Shown here one piece after another: positions 44,273-53,606 of a stretch of DNA of 64,000 nt. The DNA is from Neisseria bacilliformis (GTDB taxonomy: Bacteria; Pseudomonadota; Gammaproteobacteria; Burkholderiales; Neisseriaceae). A program made the translations under genes and the position numbers. The stretch covers positions 1,922,001-1,986,000 of the forward strand of contig NZ_CP059571.1 of the NCBI RefSeq assembly GCF_014055025.1, in the 5' to 3' direction. The first letter of the stretch is position 1. Each line of letters begins with the position of its first letter. The notes under the pieces are model-generated. The model saw only the letters and a list, made by a program, of their open reading frames with translations. It searched no databases and was not told the DNA's origin.

Positions 44273-47200
44273 TTAGAACTTCCAATCCAGTTTCAGGCTG
44301 AGGGTGCGGGGTTCGCCGTAGAAGTTGTTTTGGCCGCGCGTGCGGTTGTAGTTGTTTTCAAAGTAGGTGCGGTCGGTGAGGTTGGTGCCGATCAGGCTGA
44401 GTTTGGCGTGGTCGTTGATTTCGTATTGGACGTGGCCGTCGACCAGCGCGTAGCCGCCCTGTTTGATGTTGTAGAGGCTGGACACTTTGCTTTGCGCCGA
44501 CACGCCGCCGCCGAGGGTGAGGCGGGTGTTGGGGATGCGGTAGCTCGCGCTCAGGCGGAACATGTGCACGGGGGTGAAGTTGCTGAAGTTGTAGGGGTCG
44601 GCGCTGGTGTTTTTCTGCAGACGCTCAGCGTTCACTTCGGCAGCGTTTTTGTATTTGCTCTTGTTGTAGGTGTAGCCCGCGCTGATTTTCAGGTTTTCGC
44701 TCACTTCGCCCGCCAGTTCGATTTCCGCACCGCGGCTGACGACGCGGCCGATGGGGCGGGCGATGGTTTGGAAGTAGCCCTGACGGCCGTTGTCGCCGGG
44801 AACGTAGCCGAAGTCGGTGACGGTGCGGTTTTTCTGTTCGAGGTTGAACAGGGCGACGGCGGCGTTCAGACGGCCTCGGAAGAAGGCGGCTTTCCAGCCG
44901 ATTTCGTAATTCGTGCCGATCAGCGGCGGCAGGGCGGTTTTGTGGGTGACGTCGACATTGTCCTGCTGCTTGAAGATGCGGGTGTAGCTGGCGTAGACGC
45001 TTTGGTTGGGGGTAAGGTCGTAGGTAATGCCGGCGTAGGGGGTGAATTTGTGGCTGGCGAGTTTGGTGGTGTAGTGGTCTTTGTCGGCCTTTCTGTTGCT
45101 TTCGGTGGAGAATTGCGATTCGGGCTCGCCGTAGAAGACGGGCATTTCTTTGCTCTGGCCGGTTTCGTAGCGGGTGTAGTGCAGGCCGCCCAGGAGGTGC
45201 AGGCGTGATGTGGCGTTGAAACGGGTGCTGGCGGTGAGGGAGTGGGTTTTGTTGGTGTTGAGGTATTTGGCGTAGTTGTATTTCGCCGAGACGTGGTCGT
45301 CGGGGATTTTTTCAGTTTCCCACACGGGAACGTCGCCGTTCCAGCCCGTCCACAGCAACTCGCCGGTATTGGGGTCGCGCGCTTGGATGAGGTTGCCGTT
45401 GGCGTCGCGTTTGAGGACGTCTTCGACGACGGGAACGCGGCGGCCGGTGTCGGGGTCTACGCGGAAGATAGGCTTGCCGTTGGCGTCGAGTTTGGGCACG
45501 GTTTTGGTGATGACGGCGTCTTTGCAGCCGGGTTCGTAGATTTTGACGTTGCCTTTTTCGCTGTATTTGTCCCAGTCGGGTTGGCGCTGGTCGGTGTCGA
45601 AGGGCGAGAGTTCGCTGCCTTCGGGAGCGGGGATGCAGGTGCGGTAGTAGGCGTAGTGGGTGCCGCCGGTAAAGGGTTTGGGGTAGTACTTGTTTTGGTA
45701 GATTTCCAGATAGGTGGAGTGTACCCGCTCTTTTTTGTAGGAATAGCCGACATAGAAGTCGTGGCTGCGGCCGAGGAGGCCGTATTGGCCGGTGAGGTCG
45801 AGCTTGAAGCCGTATTGCGCGTCGTCTTTGGTGTAGCGCATGGGCATGTAGTTGTATTTGCGGTTGAAGGTGCTTCTGCGGTTGAAAGCGAAGTCGTACA
45901 GGCCGTTGCGGAAACGTTGTGAGGCGTTGTTGTACAGGCCGAGTTTTTTCAGTTCGATTTCGACGTATTCGCCTTTGTCGAAGGCTTCGCCGGGGTCGTT
46001 GCGGAAGCAGAAGAAGCCGCCGTCGCGTATGCACTGCTGGTATTCCTCTTCGCGTTGGACGAGGCGGCCGGCGCGGAATTTGCCGAAGGCGGCGTTGTCG
46101 AATTTGTTTTTGAGGTAGTCGTCTTTGGCGGTGTCGTATTCGCGTTGCGCCTGTTCGCGGTATTCCTTGAGTTTTTCCAGGGCTTTGTCTTTGGGCTCGA
46201 AGGGGATTTCTTCGCCTTTTTCGGTGCGGAAGCTGTCGGCATCGGCTCCTGACAGCCCCGCCGCGTGTTCGTTGCGCAGGAAAAACTGGCCGACTTTGGC
46301 GTCGGTTTTGCTGCGGGTGTAGGCGGCTTCGGCCTTCAATTCCCAGCCGTTGTCGAAAATGTGTTTGAAGCTGCTGAAAATATTGTATTTGTCGGCTTTC
46401 ATGCGCGACCAGTCGGCGCCCAGCCAGGTGTTGCGCGGCAGGGTGACGGGGTCTTTGCAGGCGGGGTCGGCGACAAACATTGCCACTTTCTGGTTTTGGC
46501 AGGGCAGAATAACGCCCGCAAAGTCGGGCACTTCCTTGCTTTGCTGGTAGAGGCCGCCGAGGGTGAAGACGCTGTTTTCGCCGATGTTGCTGTCGATAAC
46601 GCCGTAGAGCATGTGTTTTTTGCCCCACACGCGGTCTTTGAAGGAGTTTTTGCGCTCGCCCACGCCGACCAGGCGGCCGCGCAGGGTTTTTTCCGCGTTC
46701 AGGCTGCCGGAAACGTCGAGGCCGAGGCGCACGCTGCCGCGCTGGTCGGCGGTGAGTTCGCCGGAGTGTTGGAAATTGGCGGTCGGTTTTTTGCGGATGA
46801 GGTTGATGGTGCCGCCCGGCTCGGAGTTGGACTGGGTCAGCCCCGTCGCGCCGCGCACCACTTCGATGTGGTCGTACACGGCCAGGTCGGTGGAGGGGGA
46901 GGTGTCGATTTTGGCGGTGTAGCCGGAGCGGCCTGCCACGTTGTTGGTGATGCCGTCTTCGCCGATTTGGTCGACGTAAAAGCCGCGCGACAAAAAGCGC
47001 GTCTGCAAACCGGAATCGCGCACGACGTTGACGCCGGTGGTGTTTTTCATCGCGCTTTCGAGGGTGGAAATGGCTTTGTCGTCGAGCTGGCGGCGGGTGA
47101 TGACGCTCACCGACTGCGGCGTGTCTTTGGCGGAAATCTTCATGCCGGTGGCGGTGGACATGCTGCCGGTGGTGTAGCTGCCGGTGTTTTCGGTTCTGCC

Positions 47201-47353
47201 GCTTTTGGATTTGCCTTTCACATGCACGGTTTCCAGCGCGTTTTCGGCCGAACCGGGTTCGGCGGGCGCGTTTTCGGCATGGGCGGCGGCAAGGCAGGCC
47301 AGCGATACGGTAAGGGCGGCGGTGTTCAGTTTGAAATCAAAACGGTTTTTCAT
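44273..47353 (-). CDS. Large TonB-dependent siderophore-type receptor
   Basis: This 1026-residue outer-membrane receptor begins with a signal peptide (cleavage near AAHAEN, residue 26). A TonB-box-like ETVHVKGK precedes the plug domain (KDTPQSVSVITRRQLDDK, VVRGATGLTQSNSEPGGTINLIRKKP, typical of FhuA/FpvA types), then a beta-barrel ending SLKLDWKF with terminal Phe. It is 250-300 residues longer than usual. Two barrel loops carry the excess: about residues 345-490, with a highly charged helix (KALEKLKEYREQAQREYD) and four Cys, and about 604-690, with DANGKP, DPDTGRR, DANGNL and DPNTGE. The ligand is unknown. GAGGAT is the ribosome site. Confidence 0.9.
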   Translation of the reverse strand: MKNRFDFKLNTAALTVSLACLAAAHAENAPAEPGSAENALETVHVKGKSKSGRTENTGSYTTGSMSTATGMKISAKDTPQSVSVITRRQLDDKAISTLESAMKNTTGVNVVRDSGLQTRFLSRGFYVDQIGEDGITNNVAGRSGYTAKIDTSPSTDLAVYDHIEVVRGATGLTQSNSEPGGTINLIRKKPTANFQHSGELTADQRGSVRLGLDVSGSLNAEKTLRGRLVGVGERKNSFKDRVWGKKHMLYGVIDSNIGENSVFTLGGLYQQSKEVPDFAGVILPCQNQKVAMFVADPACKDPVTLPRNTWLGADWSRMKADKYNIFSSFKHIFDNGWELKAEAAYTRSKTDAKVGQFFLRNEHAAGLSGADADSFRTEKGEEIPFEPKDKALEKLKEYREQAQREYDTAKDDYLKNKFDNAAFGKFRAGRLVQREEEYQQCIRDGGFFCFRNDPGEAFDKGEYVEIELKKLGLYNNASQRFRNGLYDFAFNRRSTFNRKYNYMPMRYTKDDAQYGFKLDLTGQYGLLGRSHDFYVGYSYKKERVHSTYLEIYQNKYYPKPFTGGTHYAYYRTCIPAPEGSELSPFDTDQRQPDWDKYSEKGNVKIYEPGCKDAVITKTVPKLDANGKPIFRVDPDTGRRVPVVEDVLKRDANGNLIQARDPNTGELLWTGWNGDVPVWETEKIPDDHVSAKYNYAKYLNTNKTHSLTASTRFNATSRLHLLGGLHYTRYETGQSKEMPVFYGEPESQFSTESNRKADKDHYTTKLASHKFTPYAGITYDLTPNQSVYASYTRIFKQQDNVDVTHKTALPPLIGTNYEIGWKAAFFRGRLNAAVALFNLEQKNRTVTDFGYVPGDNGRQGYFQTIARPIGRVVSRGAEIELAGEVSENLKISAGYTYNKSKYKNAAEVNAERLQKNTSADPYNFSNFTPVHMFRLSASYRIPNTRLTLGGGVSAQSKVSSLYNIKQGGYALVDGHVQYEINDHAKLSLIGTNLTDRTYFENNYNRTRGQNNFYGEPRTLSLKLDWKF

Positions 47354-47748
47354 GGAATCCTCGGATGGGGTAAAGCGGCAAAAGGCCGTCTGAAAACCTT
47401 AAAACGGCGCAGGCGCAGCGAAAATCAATGCGCTTGTACTATTTCGCATTAAATTGTGCAAACGGTTTGCCTGATAAACGGATAATATTCTAAAAATCGT
47501 TAATTTTAGTACGCTGCGCGTGAAAAGAAAAGCGGCAAAACCATTTCCATTCGTTCGGCACGCAAACGCAGCCGAAAATATGCCGAAGCAGCATTCGCGG
47601 GGCAGAAAGGCCGTCTGAAAAGCCGTTTCGCGCAGCAATCGTACCGCCGCGCCGCGCAAAACCGTTTTTCAGACGGCCTCAACCTTTACGCAGCCTTTAC
47701 ACAGGCGGATAATGTGCCCTTCCCTACCCGTTTCCCCCAAGGAGTCCC
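47354..47748. other. Divergent spacer between the receptor gene and pgk
   Basis: The receptor side has one DUS (about 47384) and an AT-rich stretch (47425-47520) that may hold its promoter; I could not match a convincing Fur box. A DUS pair (about 47609 and 47670) and the pgk promoter lie to the right. No gene is seen. Confidence 0.6.
47685..47713 (+). promoter_or_regulatory. pgk promoter candidate
   Basis: TTTACG (47685-47690), a 17-base spacer and GATAAT (47708-47713) lie 36 bases before the ATG. CAAGGAG is the ribosome site. Confidence 0.45.
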
Positions 47749-48927
47749 ATGAGCTTTCTGAAACTCACCGAACAAAACGTCTCCGGCAAAACCGTGCTGA
47801 TCCGCGCCGACATGAACGTGCCTTTCAAAGACGGCAAAATCAGCAACGACACCCGCATCCGCGCCTCGCTCGCCTCGATTCAATACTGCTTGGACAAGGG
47901 CGCGGCCGTGATCGTGATGACCCACCTCGGCCGCCCCACCGAGGGCGAGTTCCACCCCGAAGACGACGTTGCCCCCGTGGCCGCGCATTTGGGCGGCCTG
48001 CTGGGCAAAGAAGTGAAAGTATCGAACGACTGGCGTAAGAACAAACCCGTTTTGCAGGCGGGCGAAGTGGTCATGCTGCAAAACGTGCGCATCAACAAAG
48101 GCGAAAAGAAAAACGATGCCGAGCTGGGCAAAGCCTACGCCGCTTTGTGCGATGTGTTTGTCAACGACGCATTCGGCACGGCGCACCGCGCCCAAGCCTC
48201 CACCGAAGCCGTGGCGATGGCCGCGCCGGTGGCCTGCGCGGGCGTATTGATGGCGGGCGAACTCGACGCGCTGGGCAAAGCCCTGAAAAACCCCGCCCGC
48301 CCGATGGCGGCGGTGGTGGCGGGCAGCAAAGTCTCCACCAAGCTCACTATTCTCGAATCGCTGGCCGACAAGGTGGACCAGCTTATTGTCGGCGGCGGCA
48401 TCGCCAACACTTTCCTCTTGGCCTCGGGCAAACCCATCGGCAAATCGCTGGCCGAACACGATCTGGTGGAAGAATCGAAAAAAATCATGGCGAAAATGGC
48501 GGCCAAAGGCGGCAGCGTGCCCCTGCCCGTTGATGTGGTGGCGGCCAAAGAATTTGCCGAAAACGCCGAAGCCACGGTTAAAAACATCGACGACGTAGCC
48601 GCCGACGACATGATTCTCGACATCGGCCCCAAATCCGCCGCCGAGCTGGCCGCGCTGTTGAAACAGGCCGGCACCATCGTGTGGAACGGCCCGGTGGGCG
48701 TGTTTGAGTTCGACCAGTTTGCAAACGGCACGAAAGAACTCGCCCAAGCCATCGCCCAAAGCAGCGGCTTCTCCATCGCAGGCGGCGGCGACACGCTGGC
48801 TGCGGTGGCCAAATTCGGCGTTACCGAGCAAATCGGCTACATCTCCACCGGCGGCGGCGCGTTTCTCGAGTTTCTCGAAGGCAAAGAACTGCCCGCCGTG
48901 GCCGCGCTGGAAAAACGCGGGGCGTGA
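47749..48927 (+). CDS. pgk: Phosphoglycerate kinase
   Basis: This 392-residue glycolytic kinase transfers phosphate between 1,3-bisphosphoglycerate and ADP. Signature segments are [69 protein letters not shown] and [16 protein letters not shown] precedes the ATG. A strong DUS terminator with A/T flanks (48955-48993) follows. Confidence 0.97.
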   Translation: MSFLKLTEQNVSGKTVLIRADMNVPFKDGKISNDTRIRASLASIQYCLDKGAAVIVMTHLGRPTEGEFHPEDDVAPVAAHLGGLLGKEVKVSNDWRKNKPVLQAGEVVMLQNVRINKGEKKNDAELGKAYAALCDVFVNDAFGTAHRAQASTEAVAMAAPVACAGVLMAGELDALGKALKNPARPMAAVVAGSKVSTKLTILESLADKVDQLIVGGGIANTFLLASGKPIGKSLAEHDLVEESKKIMAKMAAKGGSVPLPVDVVAAKEFAENAEATVKNIDDVAADDMILDIGPKSAAELAALLKQAGTIVWNGPVGVFEFDQFANGTKELAQAIAQSSGFSIAGGGDTLAAVAKFGVTEQIGYISTGGGAFLEFLEGKELPAVAALEKRGA

Positions 48928-48954
48928 TACCCTGTCCGAAGGGCGACAAGCAGA

Positions 48955-48993
48955 AAAAAGGCCGTCTGAAAAACGTTTTTCAGACGGCCTTTT
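48955..48993 (+). terminator. DUS-pair terminator of pgk
   Basis: AAAAAGGCCGTCTGAAAAACG pairs with CGTTTTTCAGACGGCCTTTTT. Confidence 0.8.
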
Positions 48994-49010
48994 TGCTTTC
49001 TTTGCGGCAA

Positions 49011-49140
49011 TATAGTGAGACAAAATAGAAACTACCTATCGTAGGCTGGGCTTCAGCCCAGCTAAATCACTATTTTCCTAATATTTTGCTGGGCTGAAGC
49101 CCAGCCTACATCGGATACTTTTGATCTGTACCGACTATAT
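49011..49140. repeat. Correia-like double-hairpin repeat, copy 2
   Basis: TATAGTGAGAC...CGTAGGCTGGGCTTCAGCCCAGC...GCTGGGCTGAAGCCCAGCCTAC...GACTATAT. It has A-T pairs where copies 1 and 3 have G-C in the stem. Confidence 0.7.
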
Positions 49141-49241
49141 GCCGTGCGTGGGAAACCGTATGCACCGTTGTGCGGCAGGCCGTGCGGGGGTTCGACCGGC
49201 AAAGCGGACAGCTTCGGGGCGGATGATCGGGCTGCAAACAC

Positions 49242-49285
49242 ACAAAAAGGCCGTCTGAAAAACGTTTTTCAGACGGCTTTTTTGT
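49242..49285 (-). terminator. DUS-pair terminator of the spoT operon
   Basis: CAAAAAGGCCGTCTGAAAAACG pairs with CGTTTTTCAGACGGCTTTTTTG. Confidence 0.75.
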
Positions 49286-49299
49286 GTTTTACGCGCTGT

Positions 49300-51456
49300 T
49301 CAAACCCTGGTTACGCGCTGTACCTGCGGGATGTCTTTGAGGGCTTGAATGATGTTGTTGAGCTGGGCGAGGTCTTTGGTTTTGATGCGGAATTTGAATT
49401 CGATGAAGCCTTCTGTGCCCGACTGGCTTTGCGAGGGGGTTTCGACGGCTTCGATGTCCGCGCCCTGTTCGGACATGGCCAGTGCCATGGCGGCCAGCAG
49501 GCCGTGGCTGTCTTGCGAGGCGACGAGCAGGGAGGTGTGGTAGGTTTGGCCGGCGATGGCTTCCCAGTCGGCATCAAGCTGCTGGTCGGGGTCGGTTTTG
49601 AGCAGGTTGGGGCAGTTTTCGCGGTGGATGATGAGGCCCTGGTCTTTGATGAGGACGGCGCGGACGGTGTCGCCGGGGATGGGGTTGCAGCAGGGGCCGA
49701 GTTGGACGCGGCCGGTTTCGTTGCCGCTGATTTTGAGGGGACTCAGGCGGATTTCGCCGCCGAGGTGTTCGCCCGCGAGGGCGGCGATGTGCATGGCGAC
49801 GGACACGGGCAGGATGTGCCCCATGCCGACGCTGTATAAAACGTCTTCAAAGCTGGTTTGTTTTTCGGTGAGGTCGGCGAGGTAGGCTTCTTTGAGTTCT
49901 TCCGAGAGGAGCACGTCGCGCGGCAGCAGGCCGGAGAGGGCTTTTTGCAGCAGGTTTTCGCCGAGACGGACGGCGTCCTGGCGGTTCAGGTTTTTGATGT
50001 AGCTGCGGATGGCGCTGCGGGCGCGGCCGGAAACGGCGAAGTTGAGCCAGGCGGCGTTGGGGCGGGCGGCGGGAGAGGTGATGATTTCGACGGTGTCGCC
50101 GGTTTTGAGCGGGGTGCGCAGGGGGACGGCGGCGTTGTTGATGCGGGCGGCGACGGCACGGTTGCCGACGTCGGTGTGCACGGCGTAGGCGAAATCTATG
50201 GGGGTGGCGCCTTCGGGCAGGACTAGGATGCGGCCTTTGGGGGTGAAAATGTAAACCTCACTGGGAAAGAGGTCGATTTTGACGTGTTCGAGAAATTCGA
50301 CGGCGTTGGCCGAACGCGCCTGCAAGTCGAGGATGTTTTGCAGCCATTTGTTGGCGTTGAGGGTGGCCTGGTCGGGGCTGTCGTCGCCGGATTTGTATGC
50401 CCAGTGGCTGGCGATGCCGTTTTCGGCAACGGCGTTCATTTCGCGGGTGCGGATCTGCACTTCTATGGGCAGGCCGTGCGGGCCGGTGAGGGTAGTGTGC
50501 AGGCTTTGGTAGCCGTTGCTTTTGGGGATGGCGATGTAGTCTTTGAATTTGCCGGGCTTGGGCTGGTAGAGGTTGTGCAGTGCGCCGAGGGCGGCGTAGC
50601 AGGCGGGGATGCTGTCGGTGATGACGCGGAAGCCGTAGATGTCGGTTACTTCTTCAAAGCGCAGGTGTTTGTTGCGCATTTTCTGGTGGATGCTGTACAG
50701 TTTTTTTTCGCGGCCTTTGATTTGCGCTTCGATGTTCGCGCCGACCAGCCGCTGCGCGAAGGCGGCCAGCACTCTGCCGACGATGTCGCGCCTGTTGCGG
50801 CGGAAGTTGTGCATGGCTTTTTGCAGGGTGCGGTAGCGGGCGGGGTGGATGTTTTGGAAGGCCAGGTCCTGCAATTCGCGGTAGACGGGGTTCAGGCCGA
50901 TGCGGTTGGCGATGGGGGCGTAGATTTCCAGGGTTTCCTGCGAGATGCGGCGGCGTTTGTCGGGACGCATGGAGCCGAGGGTGCGCATGTTGTGCAGGCG
51001 GTCGGACAGTTTGACGATGATGACGCGCATGTCTTTGGTCATCGCGAGGATGAGTTTGCGGAAACTTTCGGCCTGGTGTTCGGTTTGGTCGTCGTATTTG
51101 AGTTTTTCCAACTTGGAGAGGCCGTCGACCATGTCGGCGATGGTGTCGCCGAACTCGGCCGCCATTTCCGCTTTGGTGGTGCCGGTGTCTTCCAGCACGT
51201 CGTGCATCAGCCCCGCGCTGAGGGTTTGGATGTCCATGTGCCATTTGGCCAGCTCGGTGGCGACGGCGATGGGGTGGGTGATGTAGGGTTCACCACTTTT
51301 GCGCGTTTGGCCGTCGTGGGCGGCGAAGGCGTAGGCGCAGGCTTGTTCGAGACGCTGCAAGTCGTCGTCGGGCAGGTAGGAGACCGTCTGAAACAGGCGG
51401 GTGCGGGCTTCGGCGGTGAGCGGGTCGTAGGCGGCGGCGGGGGCTGGGGCGGACAT
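49300..51456 (-). CDS. spoT: Bifunctional (p)ppGpp synthetase/hydrolase SpoT
   Basis: This 718-residue RSH enzyme sets the stringent-response alarmone level. The HD hydrolase domain is intact (GEPYITHPIAVA, LMHDVLEDT, KLSDRLHNMRTL), indicating hydrolase activity. The synthetase domain has KMRNKHLRFEEVTDIYGFRVI and FKDYIAIPKSNGYQSLHTT. TGS (FPSEVYIFTPKGRILVLPEGATPIDFAY), zinc-finger-like and ACT domains follow. It lies 22 bases after rpoZ in the conserved gmk-rpoZ-spoT order. Confidence 0.95.
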   Translation of the reverse strand: MSAPAPAAAYDPLTAEARTRLFQTVSYLPDDDLQRLEQACAYAFAAHDGQTRKSGEPYITHPIAVATELAKWHMDIQTLSAGLMHDVLEDTGTTKAEMAAEFGDTIADMVDGLSKLEKLKYDDQTEHQAESFRKLILAMTKDMRVIIVKLSDRLHNMRTLGSMRPDKRRRISQETLEIYAPIANRIGLNPVYRELQDLAFQNIHPARYRTLQKAMHNFRRNRRDIVGRVLAAFAQRLVGANIEAQIKGREKKLYSIHQKMRNKHLRFEEVTDIYGFRVITDSIPACYAALGALHNLYQPKPGKFKDYIAIPKSNGYQSLHTTLTGPHGLPIEVQIRTREMNAVAENGIASHWAYKSGDDSPDQATLNANKWLQNILDLQARSANAVEFLEHVKIDLFPSEVYIFTPKGRILVLPEGATPIDFAYAVHTDVGNRAVAARINNAAVPLRTPLKTGDTVEIITSPAARPNAAWLNFAVSGRARSAIRSYIKNLNRQDAVRLGENLLQKALSGLLPRDVLLSEELKEAYLADLTEKQTSFEDVLYSVGMGHILPVSVAMHIAALAGEHLGGEIRLSPLKISGNETGRVQLGPCCNPIPGDTVRAVLIKDQGLIIHRENCPNLLKTDPDQQLDADWEAIAGQTYHTSLLVASQDSHGLLAAMALAMSEQGADIEAVETPSQSQSGTEGFIEFKFRIKTKDLAQLNNIIQALKDIPQVQRVTRV

Positions 51457-51478
51457 TTTCAGACGGCCTACGGCGGGT

Positions 51479-51685
51479 TTATTTGCTGCGGTTGAGGATT
51501 TCCGCCGTTACTTCGCCGGCGGCGATTTCGCGCAGGGCGGTAACGGTGGGTTTGTCGTGGCGCACGTCGTCCACCAGCGGGGCGGTGCCGTTTTCGAGCT
51601 GGCGGGCGCGGCGGGCGGCGGCGAGGGTCAGGTCGAAGTGGTTGGGGATTTTGTCGGCGCAGTCTTCTACGGTGATGCGTGCCAT
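51479..51685 (-). CDS. rpoZ: RNA polymerase omega subunit
   Basis: This 68-residue subunit helps assemble RNA polymerase and is part of a ppGpp site in E. coli. [20 protein letters not shown] and [10 protein letters not shown] are characteristic. It lies between gmk and spoT in the usual order, with short spacers (44 and 22 bases). Confidence 0.95.
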   Translation of the reverse strand: MARITVEDCADKIPNHFDLTLAAARRARQLENGTAPLVDDVRHDKPTVTALREIAAGEVTAEILNRSK

Positions 51686-51729
51686 GGGTTTGTTCCTTTT
51701 TGAAAGTTAAAACAACAGATCGGATGGGT

Positions 51730-52350
51730 TCAGAATTTTTCGGACAACAATGCTTCGATAAAGTTTTTCTGCCGCGCCTGGGTTTGCCGCTGCGCGCGGA
51801 TGATGGCGGAGAGTTCGGCTTCTGCGGCGGGCAGGTCGCGGTTGACGACGATGTAGTCGAACAGCAGCGACTGTTCGATTTCGCCGCGCGCCTGGCGCAG
51901 GCGGGTTTCGATGACTTCGGCCGTGTCGGTGCCGCGCCCGCGCAGGCGTTCGGCCAACACGGCGAAGCTGGGCGGAAGGATGAAGATGCTGACGGCTTCG
52001 GGCAGGGCGCGGCGCACTTGGGCGGCTCCCTGCACGTCGATTTCCAATATCACGTCGAAGCCTTGGTGTTGCAGGGCTTTGAGGCCGCTCATGCTGGTGC
52101 CGTAATAGTTGCCGAACACATTGGCGTGTTCGAGAAAACCGCCGCCGTCTATCATGTCTTCAAATTCGGCCGTGCCGACGAAATAATAGTGTTCGCCGTG
52201 CCGCTCGCCTTCGCGCGGGGCGCGGGTGGTGTGCGAGACGGAGACGCGCACGTCGGCATGGGCGGACAGCAGGCGGGAAACCAGCGTGGTTTTGCCTGTG
52301 CCGGAGGCGGCGGAGATGATGAAGACGTTGCCGGGGGTTTTTGCGGTCAT
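51730..52350 (-). CDS. gmk: Guanylate kinase
   Basis: This 206-residue kinase makes GDP from GMP. The P-loop is ISAASGTGKTTLV; GMP-binding segments SVSHTTRAPREGERHGEHYYF and ILEIDVQGAAQVR follow. The ATG at 52350 gives the family N-terminus. The complement of TATAAT at 52383-52388 is a likely promoter -10 for the gmk-rpoZ-spoT unit. Confidence 0.95.
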   Translation of the reverse strand: MTAKTPGNVFIISAASGTGKTTLVSRLLSAHADVRVSVSHTTRAPREGERHGEHYYFVGTAEFEDMIDGGGFLEHANVFGNYYGTSMSGLKALQHQGFDVILEIDVQGAAQVRRALPEAVSIFILPPSFAVLAERLRGRGTDTAEVIETRLRQARGEIEQSLLFDYIVVNRDLPAAEAELSAIIRAQRQTQARQKNFIEALLSEKF

Positions 52351-52382
52351 GATGCGGAAAACGCGGAGAATCAAGGCTTCGG

Positions 52383-52388
52383 ATTATA
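52383..52388 (-). promoter_or_regulatory. -10 hexamer for gmk-rpoZ-spoT
   Basis: The minus strand reads TATAAT 33 bases before the gmk ATG. A TTAAAAT in the opposite direction (52417-52423) may serve apt. Confidence 0.45.
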
Positions 52389-52456
52389 GCGCAACCACTG
52401 TGGAATAGAAAATTTGTTAAAATGCGTGTTTTGCTTTTTACAGTGAGGACGCGGCG

Positions 52457-53023
52457 ATGCTGGTTCATCCCGAAGTGATGGGCGTGGAAGCCCTGTTTGA
52501 AAAAATGCGCAAGATACCCGACTGGCCGGAAAAAGGGATTTTGTTTCACGACATTACGCCGATTCTGCAAAGCCCGCAGTATTTCCGCCTGCTGGTCGAT
52601 CTTTTGGTTTACCGCTACATGGGGCAGAAAATCGACGCGGTGGCGGGCTTGGACGCGCGCGGCTTCATCATCGGCGCGGCTCTGGCCTACCAGCTCAATG
52701 TGGGCTTCGTGCCCATCCGCAAGAAAGGCAAGCTGCCGTTTACCACCGTGTCGCAGAAATACGCGCTGGAATACGGCGAGGCGGTGGTGGAAATCCACAC
52801 CGACGCGCTCGAACCGGGGGCGCAGGTACTGCTGGTGGACGATTTGGTGGCCACAGGCGGCACGATGCTGGCGGGCGCGGAACTGATCCGCCGGCTCGGC
52901 GGGAAGGTGGTGGAAGCGGCGGCGATTTTGGAATTCACCGACCTGCCCGGCGGCCAACGCATCCGCGACGCGGGCGTGCCGCTGTTTACGCTCTACCAAA
53001 ACGAAGGCTGCCTGCCGCGATAA
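52457..53023 (+). CDS. apt: Adenine phosphoribosyltransferase
   Basis: This 188-residue type I PRTase salvages adenine to AMP. Motifs are [45 protein letters not shown] and the PRPP loop [22 protein letters not shown] precedes the ATG. It diverges from gmk, grouping purine-nucleotide genes. Confidence 0.95.
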   Translation: MLVHPEVMGVEALFEKMRKIPDWPEKGILFHDITPILQSPQYFRLLVDLLVYRYMGQKIDAVAGLDARGFIIGAALAYQLNVGFVPIRKKGKLPFTTVSQKYALEYGEAVVEIHTDALEPGAQVLLVDDLVATGGTMLAGAELIRRLGGKVVEAAAILEFTDLPGGQRIRDAGVPLFTLYQNEGCLPR

Positions 53024-53041
53024 GGCGGCGGCAAAGCGCAG

Positions 53042-53086
53042 AAGGCCGTCTGAAAACCGGATTTTCGGTTTTCAGACGGCCTTTTT
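53042..53086 (+). terminator. DUS-pair terminator of apt
   Basis: GAAGGCCGTCTGAAAACCGG pairs with CCGGTTTTCAGACGGCCTTT with an imperfect loop. Confidence 0.7.
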
Positions 53087-53097
53087 GTGCAGCAGGG

Positions 53098-53226
53098 TAT
53101 GGTAGAACAAAATAAAGGACACCCATCGTAAGCCGGGCTTCAGCCCGGCTAAATCGATATTGATCCGATATTTTGCCGGGCTGAAGCCCGGCCTACACAG
53201 AATACTTTTTATCTGTATCCACTATA
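53098..53226. repeat. Correia-like double-hairpin repeat, copy 3
   Basis: TCGTAAGCCGGGCTTCAGCCCGGC...GCCGGGCTGAAGCCCGGCCTAC...ATCCACTATAAC; same layout as copies at 3768 and 49011. Confidence 0.7.
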
Positions 53227-53606
53227 ACGGAAACATCCGTTCCGCTGTTTGCATGGCAGGCGGTACGCGTTCTTTGCCATTCAGGCCGTCTGAAACCGCG
53301 TGCGCTATTTCGGGCGGCACACCCTGCTTTATCAGCCGCATTTGTGTTGTCGGTGCAAAAGGCCGTCTGAAAACCGGATTTCCGGTTTTCAGACGGCCTG
53401 TTCACGGCAGCCCCAAACGCCCGCCGTGCAGCCGAAACCGCGTGCGTCGCGGAGCGACATACCCTACATCGGGTTCGGCATGGGCGGACTCGGGTAGGCG
53501 TGCGGCGTAGTCCCGGCTATTGTGCGCAGCCTGCCGAAACCATGTTTTCAGACGGCCTGTACCGGTGCGGCAGGAATGCGTGCGCCGCTTAATGGGGCGA
53601 TACGCC

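Larger units (their letters stand above)
48928..49299. other. Convergent spacer between pgk and spoT
   Basis: It holds the pgk terminator (48955-48993), a Correia-like double-hairpin repeat (49011-49140), a short GC-rich stretch, and the spoT terminator (49242-49285). No gene is seen. Confidence 0.7.
53024..53606. other. Repeat-filled region between apt and pgm
   Basis: The region contains the apt terminator (53042-53086), a Correia-like repeat (53098-53226), partial GTAGGGTGTGT-family pieces (about 53284-53325, 53430-53467, 53572-53610), a DUS hairpin (53360-53400) and a single DUS (about 53546). No gene is seen. Confidence 0.7.

Noticed and set aside
47421-47520. Fur box upstream of the TonB receptor
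   Set aside because: The AT-rich stretch does not match the GATAAT-type hexamer triplet well enough to call.
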